A stretch of DNA of 58,266 nucleotides from Protostelium mycophagum. Taxonomy: Eukaryota > Evosea > Variosea > Protosteliida > Protosteliaceae. Numbering within the stretch: position 1 is the stretch's first letter; every line of letters starts with the position of its first letter. Under the pieces are notes generated by a model. It had not been told where the DNA came from. It saw only the letters and a list, made by a program, of their open reading frames with translations, and made no database searches. Below, one piece after another: positions 33,431 to 45,131 of this stretch. The stretch covers positions 1-58,266 of the forward strand of contig KV920998.1 in the NCBI GenBank assembly GCA_002081555.1, read 5' to 3'. Made by a program: the position numbers and the translations under genes.

Positions 33431-35480
33431 TCAGTTGTTGATTTCTTCCTTGCTGATTTCATCGACAGCTGCTATAAATTCAAAAGCTAATTTGTCCATC
33501 CAGGAGTGCCTCAACTCAAACGGATTCGCTCCTTGTAACCATCCTGTATGCCCTATATCCCTTATTACATTTCTTCAGAAAATATCACGTTGTAGATGGT
33601 CGAAAAAAGATATCTCACCACCATGTCTTGTGAGTATCTGTATAATGTTTGGATTCTCTTGGATATCTTCCATCGGAACGCATTTAGAAGGAGAGATGGG
33701 ATCATCCATCGCGTTCAAAGCAAGCAGAGGGACCCTTACCTCTGTAACTTTCAGTATCTACATCGTTGTAAAATGATAAGTCAGCAATCGTCTTGTTCAC
33801 ATCCGTCATCACTTTGTGGGTGTTCTAGTGTGATGGTTCGCGGGGTGATGGATCTCTTAAAGCGAAAACAATCTTATGGAGCGTACAAAGATGAAATGTC
33901 GGTAATAACCGTGAAGGTTGCGGTAAGATCTAACTTCACTTTGCCTTACTTCTCACAACATAAGCACTGCTCGCATCAAGGTAATATTCCTCCATCCTAA
34001 ATCATTGAGGAATTGTGATAAAAAGGGTAACTCAACGACTTGAACCCGTGCATCCTCCTGGATATGTACTCGTCATAATCCCACATATAGGTCACGTGAT
34101 CATCTATATTGGCAAGGGATACACTGGTGCTCTGTTCCATAATATCTTTATGTCTATCTCACTCAGTGTCTGTAAAGCTTCGTCAGATCGACTTACTGTG
34201 TGATATACTTCTTCAAATTTGAGCCTAATGTCTTTGCGTATAAATTCCTCAGCAACCAACTGTGAATGTCAACGGTGATTGTCAACATTGTTGATGACAA
34301 TCTGTGCGTATATCTGCCGTGTTCTTTAAAACAGCATGACAGGCGTTTACTGTGGTTGACCTCCTCCATCTGATGGTATTCACCTGTCATTCAAGTTATG
34401 ACCGGCCTCCAGAAATTTGTATGGGTTTGAGATTGTCACAGCTCCAGCGACGATGGCGTGATCTCCTTCCTCCCCCAAATACTTTGTCAACAAATTGGCA
34501 CCAAGTGAAAACCCTGCCATGGTCACGTGATGTTGACGACCGTCTACAACGGCAATCTTTTTAGACCACGAACTACAACGTTGTAGATCACCCACCGACG
34601 GCAAAGATCGGGGAGTTTGGTAACTCCGCTCTTATATGTTCTATTACTGCCCTCAAATCCTCTGTGTGACCCACGCTGTACGTAAATGGGGTTGCCAATT
34701 CCGCCCCGGCGGAACCACGGTAATTGAATGCGACAGAGTTATACCCCCTTTTCTGGGAAATGTAAAGAGGCGAAAATTCACGTGTAATTCGAGTACAAAT
34801 AAAACTGGAGAGGATTTGAGGCTCCACCTGCGCTTCTTCTACAGCATGCCTGACATAACTCTTGTGGCTCCCGCCAGTGAGGCCGTGTAAAATCACGACT
34901 GTTGGTACAGATGTCAGCGACCTCACCTCCACCTTCGTACGTAACTTGAATTACACGTGAATTTTTGGTGGGTATTTCGAGAGTGTGAGGGTCTCTTACG
35001 TGATATGAGGTGGGGGGAGGGAGGGATTTACAACCGTGTAGACTGATCCAATCAAGGGTGACAAAACCCCCATCTTTCAAGTACAATTTCTCCCAGTATT
35101 TTGTCAAAATAATTATCTTATAATTTATAGAATTTAAAAATGTGTAGAAATCATGCAAATTCAAGGTTAATACCAAGTGCACTGAATCAGGTGAAGATTT
35201 ACCTCGAAAACTTGGTCGTTGGTATGACACGCAAAAATGAAGCGGCGATCGTCTGCAGATGCCCATTTGCCAACCAAAACGCTGGAATGAATCTGGAGGT
35301 GAGGATTATTTTATTACACGACTACCTCTGTTGCATGCTTGGACACTGTGTGATGATCCTGCTGGTCATATGTTGTGGAGTCAGAGCCTTGGAGGTGATC
35401 ACTACGGGTTTGGTGTTCTTGAGAAGATGGCGGGCAGTTGCAGCAGCCACAATGGCCACCATCAACGGTGCAAATATCAT
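33431..35480 (-). CDS. Alpha/beta hydrolase of the ABHD1/3 (YheT/EMH1) family
   Basis: This is a predicted membrane-anchored lipid esterase or phospholipase. From ATG 35480, the N-terminus is a signal anchor (MIFAPLMVAIVAAATA). Next comes the family motif NGHLQTI (FWLANGHLQTIAASF), then LKDGGFVTLDWI. PTVVILHGLTGGSHKSYVR is the oxyanion-side HG block. The nucleophile elbow is GFSLG. A run EEYYLDASSAYVV matches the family's YYTDAS block. The catalytic Asp is in NAMDDPISPS, and the His lies in HGGIGHTGWLQG near the C-terminus. It ends IAAVDEISKEEINN. All three triad residues are therefore present. About eight introns split it. The substrate is inferred only from relatives. Confidence 0.87.
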
Positions 35481-35861
35481 GAAGAGTCTTCAATCAGTTC
35501 TTCCCTATCCTACAAAGAGGAGATCGATGATCAGAAGAATGATTCTCAAAAAGGGGGAATACAACGGTCCACGGGAATGTCATATTAACAATACACAGTT
35601 TCTTTATTTCGTCCAATACATGATCAGCGCGCTGTTGCCATGATGCACTCAGAAAATTCCAAAAACTCGTGCAGACAAGGCTCAACAAGAACCTAGAGTC
35701 TAAAGAGCCGGCAAAGTAAAATTCAGTAAGGTGCTGAATTACTCGTTTATTCTGGCCTTGATTATCCTCTGTGTCTACTCCTATCTTATCTTTTTGTGTG
35801 TTGGTAACTGAAAATGATGAGCTTCATTTTGAATGATGATAGCTGATTCTTCTAATCTCAC
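35481..35861. other. Intergenic, nothing recognised
   Basis: This 381-bp stretch lies between two minus-strand genes. Several in-frame stops in all frames and no recognisable protein segment were found. It presumably carries the hydrolase promoter and the 3' end of the VTT gene. Confidence 0.5.
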
Positions 35862-37202
35862 CTAAACTATCAATACTGGATCCTTCATCATGTTCTTCTT
35901 AAAAATTCTCATCATCCGATACAGATACCAAAACAAAACAGCCATGATGAAAAGCTGGAATGTGAGGGACATGATCTGCGGTAAAGACACGGTGTTCTCT
36001 TCGTTGTTTAGGGAAGCCATCGTGGTACCAAAATGAGTCCAAAGGATTTGGAAGGGTAAGAGCCCGATCCATGTGGAGAGGATGAACTTTTTGTATGAGA
36101 TGTCGGTCACCTACATCATGATCACTCGGTGTTCATGATGTTATAATTTATTTAAACTCCGTATTCAAAAAAATATTTTAGAGGTGAAAAAGCTTCTGGT
36201 GATTTAAAGACACAAAGCAAAAGACAAAGCTTCGATTACAGATGAAATCAATACCGCAAAGAGGCTGTTCTGTATGCCGTATGGTATCGGAGATAGCCTC
36301 ATCATGAAGCAGATGAATCTGTTCTCTTTGGTCTGAGCAAACAGGCTCATGAAGAACTCAAATTCTTCTCTTCCCTTTGATCATCGTCATTTTACATTTT
36401 GAATGATTGTCACGTCACACCTTGAATTGTCGCTCGATCCATTCCTGGGCAAATGATCTGGATATAAAGAAGGAGACGGAGGCACCGATGACTGAGGATA
36501 TAGACACTGTGAGTGTACCAAGAGTTACACCGTACAGAGCGCCAGCACCAAGTGTTAGTGGCGTGTATCCTCCAATCATGAAGGGAAAGCTGATCTGCAG
36601 TGTCTTAAAACGACATCTAAAGTATTTTATGTCTTACGAAAACGAAGATGAAAGCAAACATGCAATTTCCCCAGTATCCAAGCGATTTGACCCAAGATAA
36701 GAAAGAGGCCAATACTACAGCGCCGCCGTTACGATTGGCCCAGACAATGAAGTAAATGATACTCGCAAGTAAAGTGAGGTAAGAAGCTCTCTTCAACCAA
36801 AGAGGCAATACAGATTGAGCTGAAGAGTTAAAAAAAGCTGTCTAAGACGTAAACTCACCATTTGTTTTTACTCGCGATCGAGAATCGTCCTCTTCCTCCA
36901 CAATGATTACTTCTTCTTGCATTCTTAAAGCTAAAATTTTGTCTCAATACATGTAAGCGTTATGAGTTTTCCATCTGACCTGGAGAGTAACAATTGATTT
37001 GAGGTGTGAGTGTTACGGATGGGCTGTGAAGCCTATTTTGTTCATCTTCCAGAAAAGCATACGCCTCGTCAAAATCGGCTAGATCAGAGGATCTACTCCT
37101 GAACATTCCCGCCCCTTTTGGAGGATGATTGATTAACCAAGGACCGATCAGTACACCATGTGCGGCTGTCTGTTCAACATTCTTGCTCTTATCGGCCATC
37201 AA
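35862..37202 (-). CDS. VTT/DedA-family (TMEM64/SNARE-associated) membrane protein
   Basis: This is a multipass membrane protein of the VTT superfamily (DedA, TMEM41, VMP1, TMEM64, Tvp38), whose known members act in lipid scrambling and trafficking. The cytosolic N-terminus is charged (SRSSDLADFDEAYAFLEDEQ, then EEVIIVEEEDDSRSR). The first membrane segment is YLTLLASIIYFIVWA, and the VTT domain follows. It contains SFPFMIGGYTPLTLGAGALYG, SSVIGASVSFFISR (the conserved G-x-F-x-x-R), and RLSPIPYGIQN (the re-entrant R-x-x-P motif). Two more helices come last, ending FKKNMMKDPVLIV at TAG 35862-35864. Six or so introns are indicated. Among eukaryotic members it looks closest to TMEM64/Tvp38; this is a judgement by eye. 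Confidence 0.85.
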
Positions 37203-37653
37203 GCACCTCTAACATCACCCAAATCCGTTCTTCTTGATTCTCAAATGAACAGCAAGAAAACTGGTAGCCAAACACTTCCCAAATTTGTACGGTAGTTACC
37301 GCAAAGTAGCATTGTAGACAGACTTGACAGTTTCGTTTTCTTTGCTTCCTTGCACCTTTAACAAATTTATTTGAATTCAACATCCAATTCAAACCACAAC
37401 CCCGTTTGCGTGCTAATAATAATGGAATATTTAAAAATAGACTTTGGAAAAGTAAGTAAGAGATTTGAACCTTGCAAAAATGACATTTGCAAATGTGATG
37501 TTGAATTTTCACAAAAACTGCACTTTTACCAAAAGGTCCAAATTTACTACCACAGCATGTACTAAAAGAAACACCAGATAATGTTATGTTTCATTGCGAC
37601 CAAAGAATCTGATCAAGTCCTGCAATAGATATAGAGAGCCAGTGTGTGTTTAT
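37203..37653. other. Intergenic, one weak ORF
   Basis: A 64-residue plus-strand frame (37371-37565, containing CKNDICKC) and a minus-strand frame are open but not recognisable. I treat the stretch as the promoter region of the VTT gene. Confidence 0.4.
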
Positions 37654-37654
37654 T
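37649..37654 (-). terminator. Polyadenylation signal overlapping stop (minus strand)
   Basis: On the minus strand the TPR-C1 stop codon TAA (37656-37654) runs directly into AATAAA. Confidence 0.6.
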
Positions 37655-40405
37655 TAACCATGGGATGGACTCTTCATTTTTCGGACCAAAACAGAACATG
37701 CCTCCGTCACTTTGAAAAGACACTTTTTGTGCACCGCAATCCCACACAATTCGCACTGAAAATCCTGTGAAAAGTCAGACGTCAGATCAGACAGATGTCA
37801 AATGTCACCTGTGACGTGATGCCCCAGATCGTGGAGTTGCATTGCCCACAGTTCTGTGGTCCTTTGAAGTTGTGAGGTTTAAACGAATGTTGAGATCGTT
37901 CTGTTGCGGAAATCCTCGACGTCAGGCCCGGATTGATGCTTTGTGAGGTACCTACACATTTTAGAACTCTACAATTACATCTACAACCAGACAAAATGAA
38001 TGATGTACTTGGTGTTCGCTGGCGCCCTTCCAGGTGGAGATTTGTGTTTGGATTTTCTGTCAACATGCTGGGTGGTGGGTCGTTCAGAGACAAAGAGGAC
38101 AACTGTCAAAGTAAATCAACGAATAATCGGTATGTCTTTTACATTTGCGAAATACAAGACAAAGAGCAGCAAGAACAGAGAGATGTTTTTGCAGGTGGCA
38201 GAACGCAAACACAAAGCATACATTTGTATACAGTATCTACAACATCTTTGAATGCGGCAAAGGTTTGCATGTGTTTGGACAATGACAACGGCCTCACATT
38301 TCGGCTTCTACTTTGACTAAACGACGTGGAATGTGATCGTGTTGGGCTCCCTTGCTTTCTGGCGATTTGTTCCAACAACGCATCACACTCTTCCACCTTC
38401 ATAATGGTTATTATTTTATTTTATGATTTTAAAATCCAAACCTGCTGCGTTTGGTTCTTATGTGTGAAGATTTTTTTACTCCGCCGAAGGTGCTTCGCCG
38501 CTTCTGAGAATTTTTCTTCCTCCATCAATGCCTTACAAAGACCCACCCCCGCAGTCGCCTGGGTCTGTTCAGATCTACAACTCCAATATTTGAAATAAAT
38601 ATTTTTATTTTATTTTTGTGATTTCGATTTTTAAATAAATTTGTGAGGATTCATTTGAAGATAAAAATCCAAAAACATCGTTGTAGTGGCTCACTAGCGT
38701 ATCTAAAAGTCCATTTTCCCGGGAGATATCGACAGCCATCTGGTAGCAGGCCACAGTTTGAGGCTTGTCTCCTTTTGTGAAATAAAAATAACCGAGCCTC
38801 TCCAGCATCCTGGCCATATGTGTATTTTCTTTCATTCTTCGATACAAATCCAAACTTAGTCGCCCGTAAATTATCCCCTACGTAAGTGAGACGCTTCTAC
38901 AACGTTTGTTCCTTTTTCATGCCATTTTTTCGGCCAGAAATTTTCCCTCCAAGAATCACTTTTAAATTTCAAATCCGTACCTGGTCCAACTTCCCCCTCG
39001 CCGACTCCGCAACGGCTAGCCCGCCAAAACTCTGAGCCATGCCCATCTGGTGCCCGAGTGTTTCAAATAGAGACGAACTGCGCATATAGAACTCAATAGC
39101 TGAGTCATAGTCGCCCAAGCAAAAGTTGGCGGTACCGACTTCATTCAAACAGACGGCCACAGCGTGCATGTCCCCTGTATTGATGAGGATTTTTGTATTT
39201 TGAATGTGTGAGGAGAGTGAATTCAACACACGAAATTTGAAGTTTGAATTTTGGCGGGAATTAATCTTCCAGAAATATTCAGGAATTTAACTTCTATTTA
39301 AATAAAATTCCCGCTTCTTATTTCCCTCCATAATTCCAATTTCAAATTTCAAAAACGACTCACTCGATCTTTCCAGTAACCTAGCCGCCCTCTCGAAGAG
39401 ATCCAAGACATCAGACGTGTCCGCACCAATTTTCAATTGACAATTGGCAATATACATCAAGCATATCCCGCAGCCTTTCCCGTCATGTATCTCTGACCGT
39501 AATTTCAAACTTCCAGAAAATAGATTGAGAGCTCTGAGGGTTTTCTCCAGATTATAGGCGTTCCATCCCATCTGAAAGAGACAGTGAGCTTCTCCCATCT
39601 GGTCGCCAAGGCAACGGAACACTGACAGGTGTCAGATGTCACTCGTCATGTCTTGGGGTTGCGTTGGTTGGTACGAAAGAATCAAATTGAATTGAATATT
39701 TGTGTACTTTTGAGGAGGCGAATCGTCACAAATAAAGTATTATTCAAATATTATATTAATTATTTTGAGACGCGAAAAACATCTTTGAAACTGCACTGCC
39801 ACAAAAATAAATTCATCTCTTCTTCCAAAAAATAACAACTCTTTGCGTGCTCTGAAATAAATGATGATGAGTGATGACAAATGTTCGAACCTTCCATCGC
39901 ACTTCGGTACCTATACGTCGACCTCTTCAACTGTCCTTGCTGCTGGTATATATTCGCCAGGTTCTGATGTATCTTCACCAACGTCTCTTGCCTCTGAGGA
40001 CGAGCCACAGAGTCGCTCTTGAAGAACCCAAGACTTTTCTTCAAATGAAAGATGGCCTGCACAAATTAGATGCCCGAAGTAATCATACAGAGTTGACGTG
40101 ATGGAATGATGATATAATGAGTCTAAGACTGACTTGTTCAAAACGACCTAAGTGATGATAGGCTTCTCCCAAAAGCCAATGTGAATTGGTCAGCTCTTCT
40201 TCATCTTTTCAAGTCAGATCGATCTCTAGATGTGCCCACCTATGTCAGCCATAACACCTAAAGAGCTCTCTATTTTCTCTCGCGCCTCCTCGTATTTTCC
40301 GTATTGCAAGTCTCTCTTCCCGCTCATCAATTGAAAGGCGGCATCGATCTTTTCGTTCAATTCGTTGCGAATCTCGAGAGAGGTTCTGACCCGTGGTTCG
40401 GTCAT
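37654..40405 (-). CDS. TPR-repeat protein with C-terminal C1 zinc domain
   Basis: This is a predicted scaffold that may be recruited to membrane lipids. From ATG 40405 (MTEPRVRTSLEIRNE), exons encode successive tetratricopeptide repeats: ELTNSHWLLGEAYHHLGR, HQNLANIYQQQGQ, ALNLFSGSLKLRSEI, CLNEVGTANFCLGDYDSAIEF, MGMAQSFGGLAVAESARG and MARMLERLGYFYFTKGDKPQ. A Ser/Thr-rich linker is followed by a C1 domain whose zinc ligands fit the consensus exactly (H-x12-C-x2-C-x13-C-x2-C-x4-H-x2-C-x7-C, from HSFKPHNF to EACSVL). The usual Q-G of diacylglycerol-binding C1 domains is Q-D here, so lipid binding is not assured. The order TPR then C1 is unusual. Confidence 0.83.
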
Positions 40406-40689
40406 CGCCTTGTATGATGTACGTGTGCGCTGGACGAGGTTTTGTTGTGTATCAAGTTCAGTTGTAGACTGACAATTTGGAATGCACAGGTATTATCAAA
40501 ATAAATCGGAACGTCCATTTGAGGTACTTATTTTATATTATTGAGCATTGATGTACATGTGGAAATCTTCACTGAGTTCTATCCATGACACCCCATGTTT
40601 CACTTTTATCTTTCCTGTTTTCAACATTAATAAATACATAATTAAGATTTGAGAACTTATGTCGGTGGTTTTCAAAGGTAGAGAAAAAG

Positions 40690-41007
40690 GTGATTTTATA
40701 TTTCCAACTGGAAGTGAGGAAATTTCTCACAGAGGTGTTACACACATTGCCTCATCCGCTCGAGATTTCTGAGCTCAATAAAGACTTGGGCAAACTTTCT
40801 CATTCTCCTCACCTTCTACCACTTAGTCCAGGTCTTTGGAGCCAGTGCAAGGCAGAGCGTGGGGGATTAGTATGTTCGGAGAACAGGGTAAATACAATTT
40901 CATAACCACAACTACAATTCGCTTGTGTCCGGCAGGTTTTGAAATTCAAGAGAACAACAACCAATTATGAGGTGCTTTCTCTTCTTCATCTCAATGACGA
41001 CTCATGA
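40690..41007 (+). CDS. Hypothetical small protein, 5' end unresolved
   Basis: An open frame from about 40690 reads LEVRKFLTEVLHTLPHPLE and continues to SENR at about 40888. There a gtaaat donor and a ccggcag acceptor (about 40936) join it in phase to VLKFKRTTTNYEVLSLLHLND and a TGA at 41005-41007. No ATG in frame was found; an ATG at 40659 is in another frame. The gene lies directly before the pyrophosphokinase start. Function unknown. Confidence 0.35.
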
Positions 41008-41042
41008 GAAACTGTGATTCTTTAGATTTTAACGAGCTTAGC

Positions 41043-42688
41043 ATGGAATTCCACAACCTCGCTTCCAAGAACAGAAGGGCTGCATCTGATGCCAATCTGG
41101 CCAATATGAAAGACAGAGGTGTTAAGATTTTTACTGGCAACTCTAATCCTGAGTTGGCTAACGGCATTGCCTCTCAACTTGGCATCAATTTGGGCAAAGC
41201 AGAGGTTGGAAAGTTCTCCAATGGCGAGACTAGTGTCACAATCGGTGAATCTGGTGAGTCTCATATCGACGAGAAATGGATATCATTCTGAAACACAATC
41301 AGCGAGAGATTTTGATGTGTTCATCATCCAGTCAACCTCTAATCCAAACGTGAACGGTAAGTTGCGAGTCTATGATGAAATGTTTTCTAAACAGTAACAG
41401 ATAACTTGATGGAACTGTTGATCATGACAGACGCCATTCGCCGTGCTTCTGCTCGTAGAATCACAGCTGTAACTGCCCTCTTGTCACCTCTCTTCTGACA
41501 ACACAGGTGATTCCATCCTTTGGTTATGCACGCCAAGATAAGAAGGATAAATCGAGAGCACCCATCACCTCTAAGCTCATCGCCAATCTGATCGAAACTG
41601 CCGGAGTAGATCGCCTCATTTGCCTCGATCTCCACGCTTCACAGATCCAGGGATTTTTCGACATCCCAGTGGTGAGTTCACGATGCATGGGTATTTTTCT
41701 TTCATCTCTGAAGGCTTAGATGTGACTCTGTCACCGATATAGTGTCTTAAAAAATTGAAGATGTTTGTGCAGCTCATCGTGTAAATGATTGTTACTTTTA
41801 TAAAAATAAAAATTCCAGGACAACCTTTTTGCTGAAGGTCTGATCGTGAAGTACATCAGAGAGAACATTGTCGGAAAAGGTGGGAGATTTCGAGGAAATT
41901 TCGAGGAAATTTGTTGAATTGTAGAAGGAGAGATAGTGGTGGTGTCTCCTGATGCAGGAGGAGTGAAGAGAGCTAAGGCCGTCGCTGACCGTCTCGTTGT
42001 AGACCTCGCTATCATCCACAAGGAGAGAAAGAGAGCCAATGAGGTGCGCAGCATGTACATCATGACATGTACATGACGTCATGTGACTCATGATTACGTC
42101 ATCATGTAATCTATTTTATGGATTTAATTGAATTGTACAGGTGGATAACATGACCCTTGTTGGAGAAGTCGCAGGGAAGGTGAGCGAAATTTCAAGGAAA
42201 TTACACCGAAAAGTCTGATTCGACTGTAGGTTTGCATCCTCGTGGACGATATGGTGAGTCCGCGAAATCTCCGTGAAATTTCAAATTTCATCTGATGTAA
42301 ACAGGCTGACACTTGTGGAACCCTCGCCATGGCCGCTGAAACATTGAAGAAAAAGGGCGCCACTTCGGTCTACGCCCTCTGCAGTCACGGTGTCCTCTCA
42401 GGGTGATATTTCACTGAAATTTCATCGAAATATCTCGGACAAATACGAGAAAAATGATCGAAACTGCACATAATTTTCACTGAAAAATACAGCTCTGCCG
42501 TTTCCAGAATCGAGAGCTCACCGCTGGAAGAATTGGTGGTGACAAACAGCATAAAGCAGAGTGCACAGATCAAAGCTTGCAGCAAGATCAAGTATATGGA
42601 CATCGCCTCTATATTGGCCGAGGCCATCCGCAGGACTCACGCTGGAGAGTCTATCTCTGGACTTTTTAAAGAGGACCAATACCAATAA
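41043..42688 (+). CDS. PRPS: Ribose-phosphate pyrophosphokinase (PRPP synthetase)
   Basis: This enzyme makes phosphoribosyl pyrophosphate from ribose 5-phosphate and ATP, for nucleotide, His and Trp synthesis. Family blocks in order are [91 protein letters not shown] (flexible PRPP loop region), CILVDDMADTCGT (ribose-phosphate binding) and LCSHGVLSG. It ends [13 protein letters not shown]. The N-terminus has about 24 extra residues compared with typical 318-residue enzymes. ATG 41043 is preferred; ATG 41004 would overlap the stop of the upstream gene. Introns are 40-130 nt and several are packed with GAAATTTC and TGACGTCA words. Confidence 0.92.
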
Positions 42689-42689
42689 A
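42684..42689 (+). terminator. Polyadenylation signal overlapping the stop codon
   Basis: AATAAA contains the whole TAA stop codon (42686-42688) of the pyrophosphokinase gene. Confidence 0.65.
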
Positions 42690-43009
42690 TATAAACCATA
42701 CCAAAACGCAGTTCAAGTGGCCAGAAATCATAATTCTATTTTCAGAAACGATTTCCCGCGCGATCGCTGAATGACTTTCCAGGAAGAAGGGTGTCTGAAT
42801 AAAAATAACAAAAGTTCGAAACAAACAGATTTGATCACAAGAAATGTCGTGAGTACATCACCAGAAACAGTCCTCTTATCTAACTAGGTCCTTGCGAAAT
42901 AAAAGAAAGATAAGAGACATCTTGACAGGAGAAACAAGCCCAAGAAAGAAGATAATGATCCATTTTGATGGACTGAGAGAGCTTGTAAACACGAACATCT
43001 CATGGACGA

Positions 43010-43531
43010 ATGAACAGATTGATCAAGGAATCTGTGGAAGCGAGGCCACTGTTTACGGTAATTCTGATCATCTTCATAACCTTTATTCATGAACACACAG
43101 AAGATAACTTCATGGAGACTCTTGAGAACTTGATACAAAATATACAAACCCAGCAAGACACTATGATGGCTAAGCTAGAAGATATTGAAGAGGAAGGACG
43201 AGAGAAGACAAGACAGATCATCCAGCAAGGAGTAGAAATAGATCGTCTGAGAGAAGAAGGAGAAGAGAAGGCGAGACAGATCATCCAGCTAGAAGAAGGC
43301 ACATCACTCCTCAGAGAATGGAAGAAGGATCTTGATGAAGAAACTCAACAAAAGACAAGAGAGATGGAGACGATGCAAGGTTGGAAGAGAGATCTTGAAC
43401 GGAGAGTAGAGGAACTCAGCGGAAATGTAGCGCAATACCATAAAGCAGTGGGAGACCTGCTTGATAATCTTAACGAGAGGACACTCCTAGTTGACAACCT
43501 TAGACAACTCTATCATAATGCCAACATGTAA
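43010..43531 (+). CDS. Membrane-anchored coiled-coil protein
   Basis: This is a single-exon frame of 173 residues. An N-terminal hydrophobic segment (LFTVILIIFITFI) could be a signal anchor. The remainder is charged heptad repeat with few helix breakers, from about residue 40 to the end. A 22-residue near-duplication is visible: EKTRQIIQQGVEIDRLREE is followed by EKARQIIQLEEGTSLLRE. At DNA level the word agacagatcatccagc recurs 66 bp apart (near 43211 and 43277). There is no recognised family. If the true start is the later ATG at 43112, the membrane segment would be lost. Confidence 0.55.
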   Translation: MNRLIKESVEARPLFTVILIIFITFIHEHTEDNFMETLENLIQNIQTQQDTMMAKLEDIEEEGREKTRQIIQQGVEIDRLREEGEEKARQIIQLEEGTSLLREWKKDLDEETQQKTREMETMQGWKRDLERRVEELSGNVAQYHKAVGDLLDNLNERTLLVDNLRQLYHNANM

Positions 43532-45131
43532 ATACTATAAAGGTCTTTTATTATCGACATTTATGTTTTTTTGTTCCAATATGTTAACATAACGTGTTCC
43601 AATTTTGTTCTGTCATTCTTTAGGATTGTACAACAGAGATGCTGAAGCTCTATTATTCTTATATTAATATTAATATAAGAACTCTGGGCAGACTGAACAT
43701 TGGACTAATTATTTTACAGAAATGACAAGGTGATTGCAGGTAATTTATCCTTAAGGAGATAAAATATAAAAATAACACACATTTAATTCAATTTATTATA
43801 TTGTTATTTCAGCCACTCCACCGACTTTTGAAATTGTACCAAAGAGGAAGAAAATTCAACAAATACTCAAAAAACACACAGACCAAAATGACACTAGAAC
43901 GAGATTTTACAACTAAAGAATGAGGGCCTGTTGGCCAACACGGACATTAGAACCATTACTTTTTACGAAACGAAATGACAGAATTTCTTCTGGAGATAAA
44001 TTCCGTTTTGATGAAGAATGAGAAGCTGAAAGCATTCTGTGTTTCTGTGTCACAGGAAAAATTGCAGGCTTCCTGCTACGAAGAGATAGAGAACTGATGA
44101 TGGACATGCACAAGCGAGGAGTGTCTGGAAACTCGCATTCTCCATCAGAGATGCAGAGAATCGACGATTTTAGGTTTCGATTAGTTGAGATTATGGCGAG
44201 GAGATGCTCTTTGAAACAAGATAAGCTCTGAATCTGAGAATGTGAAGTTTGATTGAAGAACAGAATCCTCTGATACGACAGATAGATGTCTGGCTAGGTG
44301 GCAGGAGGAGTGGCAAGGGTGACTTTAGATTGCGCAGAAGAAATAGATCAGAGTTGACAATAATCGCATTGTCTGTTGGTTTGGTGGACAACCTTGAAAA
44401 CAATACCTACATTGGAGCGAAGAAGTGCTTTGTATGTATTCAAAACAGCTAAGGCTCAGAACTGGGTGTTCCAAGATGTACACAGACGACATATACCGAT
44501 CTCCTCTGATGCTTCCATCGTGCACTTCCTTTTGGACGAAGCTGCTGTGAGGTCGCAAAATGCCAAGACTCAAAAGCACGGAGAAGTCGAAGTCTGGGAT
44601 CTTCGGCAAGATTCGGGGAATAATTGTTTGAGGCATAGATTAATAGATTCACGCTACCACATTTTCTCGCCGAAGATCCCAGACTTCGACTTCTAATTTG
44701 CTCACGGTTATTACCGCCGCTTGTCGCGCTCGGTCCATTTTATGTTGAAAAATCCGTACGTACTTAAGTCACACAGAACCGGGAATTTTAATTTCCCAAC
44801 TTTTGGCCAGTCAAACCTGTAAAAGTGTCATCCGTCAAGGTTAGAGCAATAATTAAATATCAGAAAATTTATCACTGCGACTGCCTGATGATGGTGACCA
44901 ATAAATTATGAGAACAGGAGAGAAATTCGTCAGAAAGAATGAACCTCCAAAAGTTCTCCCCAGACCCGTATATTCAATCTGCGGTTTTTTACCGTGAGTT
45001 TCACGTGATTGAAGCATAGACGGTCTGCACGACACCATTTTCATTCTTTCGGGGACCACAACAGCAACAGAGGTGAGCTCTCTTCTCAGCCATTTTCTGA
45101 AGAAGCACCAGTCACAAAAGTCATTCCAAAG
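43532..45131. other. Poorly resolved stretch; exon-like fragments only
   Basis: No intact gene could be built. Fragments that look exon-like include an in-phase pair at about 43721-43740 and 43812-43915 (ending KHTDQNDTRTRFYN), a short frame beginning MTEFLLEINSVLMK near 43975, and a 67-residue frame at 44249-44452. The stretch also holds a long inverted repeat (44582-44694). At 44828-44945 it holds a sequence resembling 45570-45685. The short words common elsewhere are nearly absent. It may be decayed coding or mobile-element DNA. Confidence 0.4.
44582..44694. repeat. 26-bp perfect inverted repeat with 61-bp loop
   Basis: The arm 44582-44607 (starting AGAAGTCGAAGTC) is perfectly reverse-complemented at 44669-44694. 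The RNA of either strand would form a stable 26-bp hairpin. No gene frame spans it. Confidence 0.88.

Noticed and set aside
33231-33776. 181-residue plus-strand ORF
   Set aside because: It is the antisense of the hydrolase 3' exons, whose minus-strand reading contains the catalytic Asp and His blocks.
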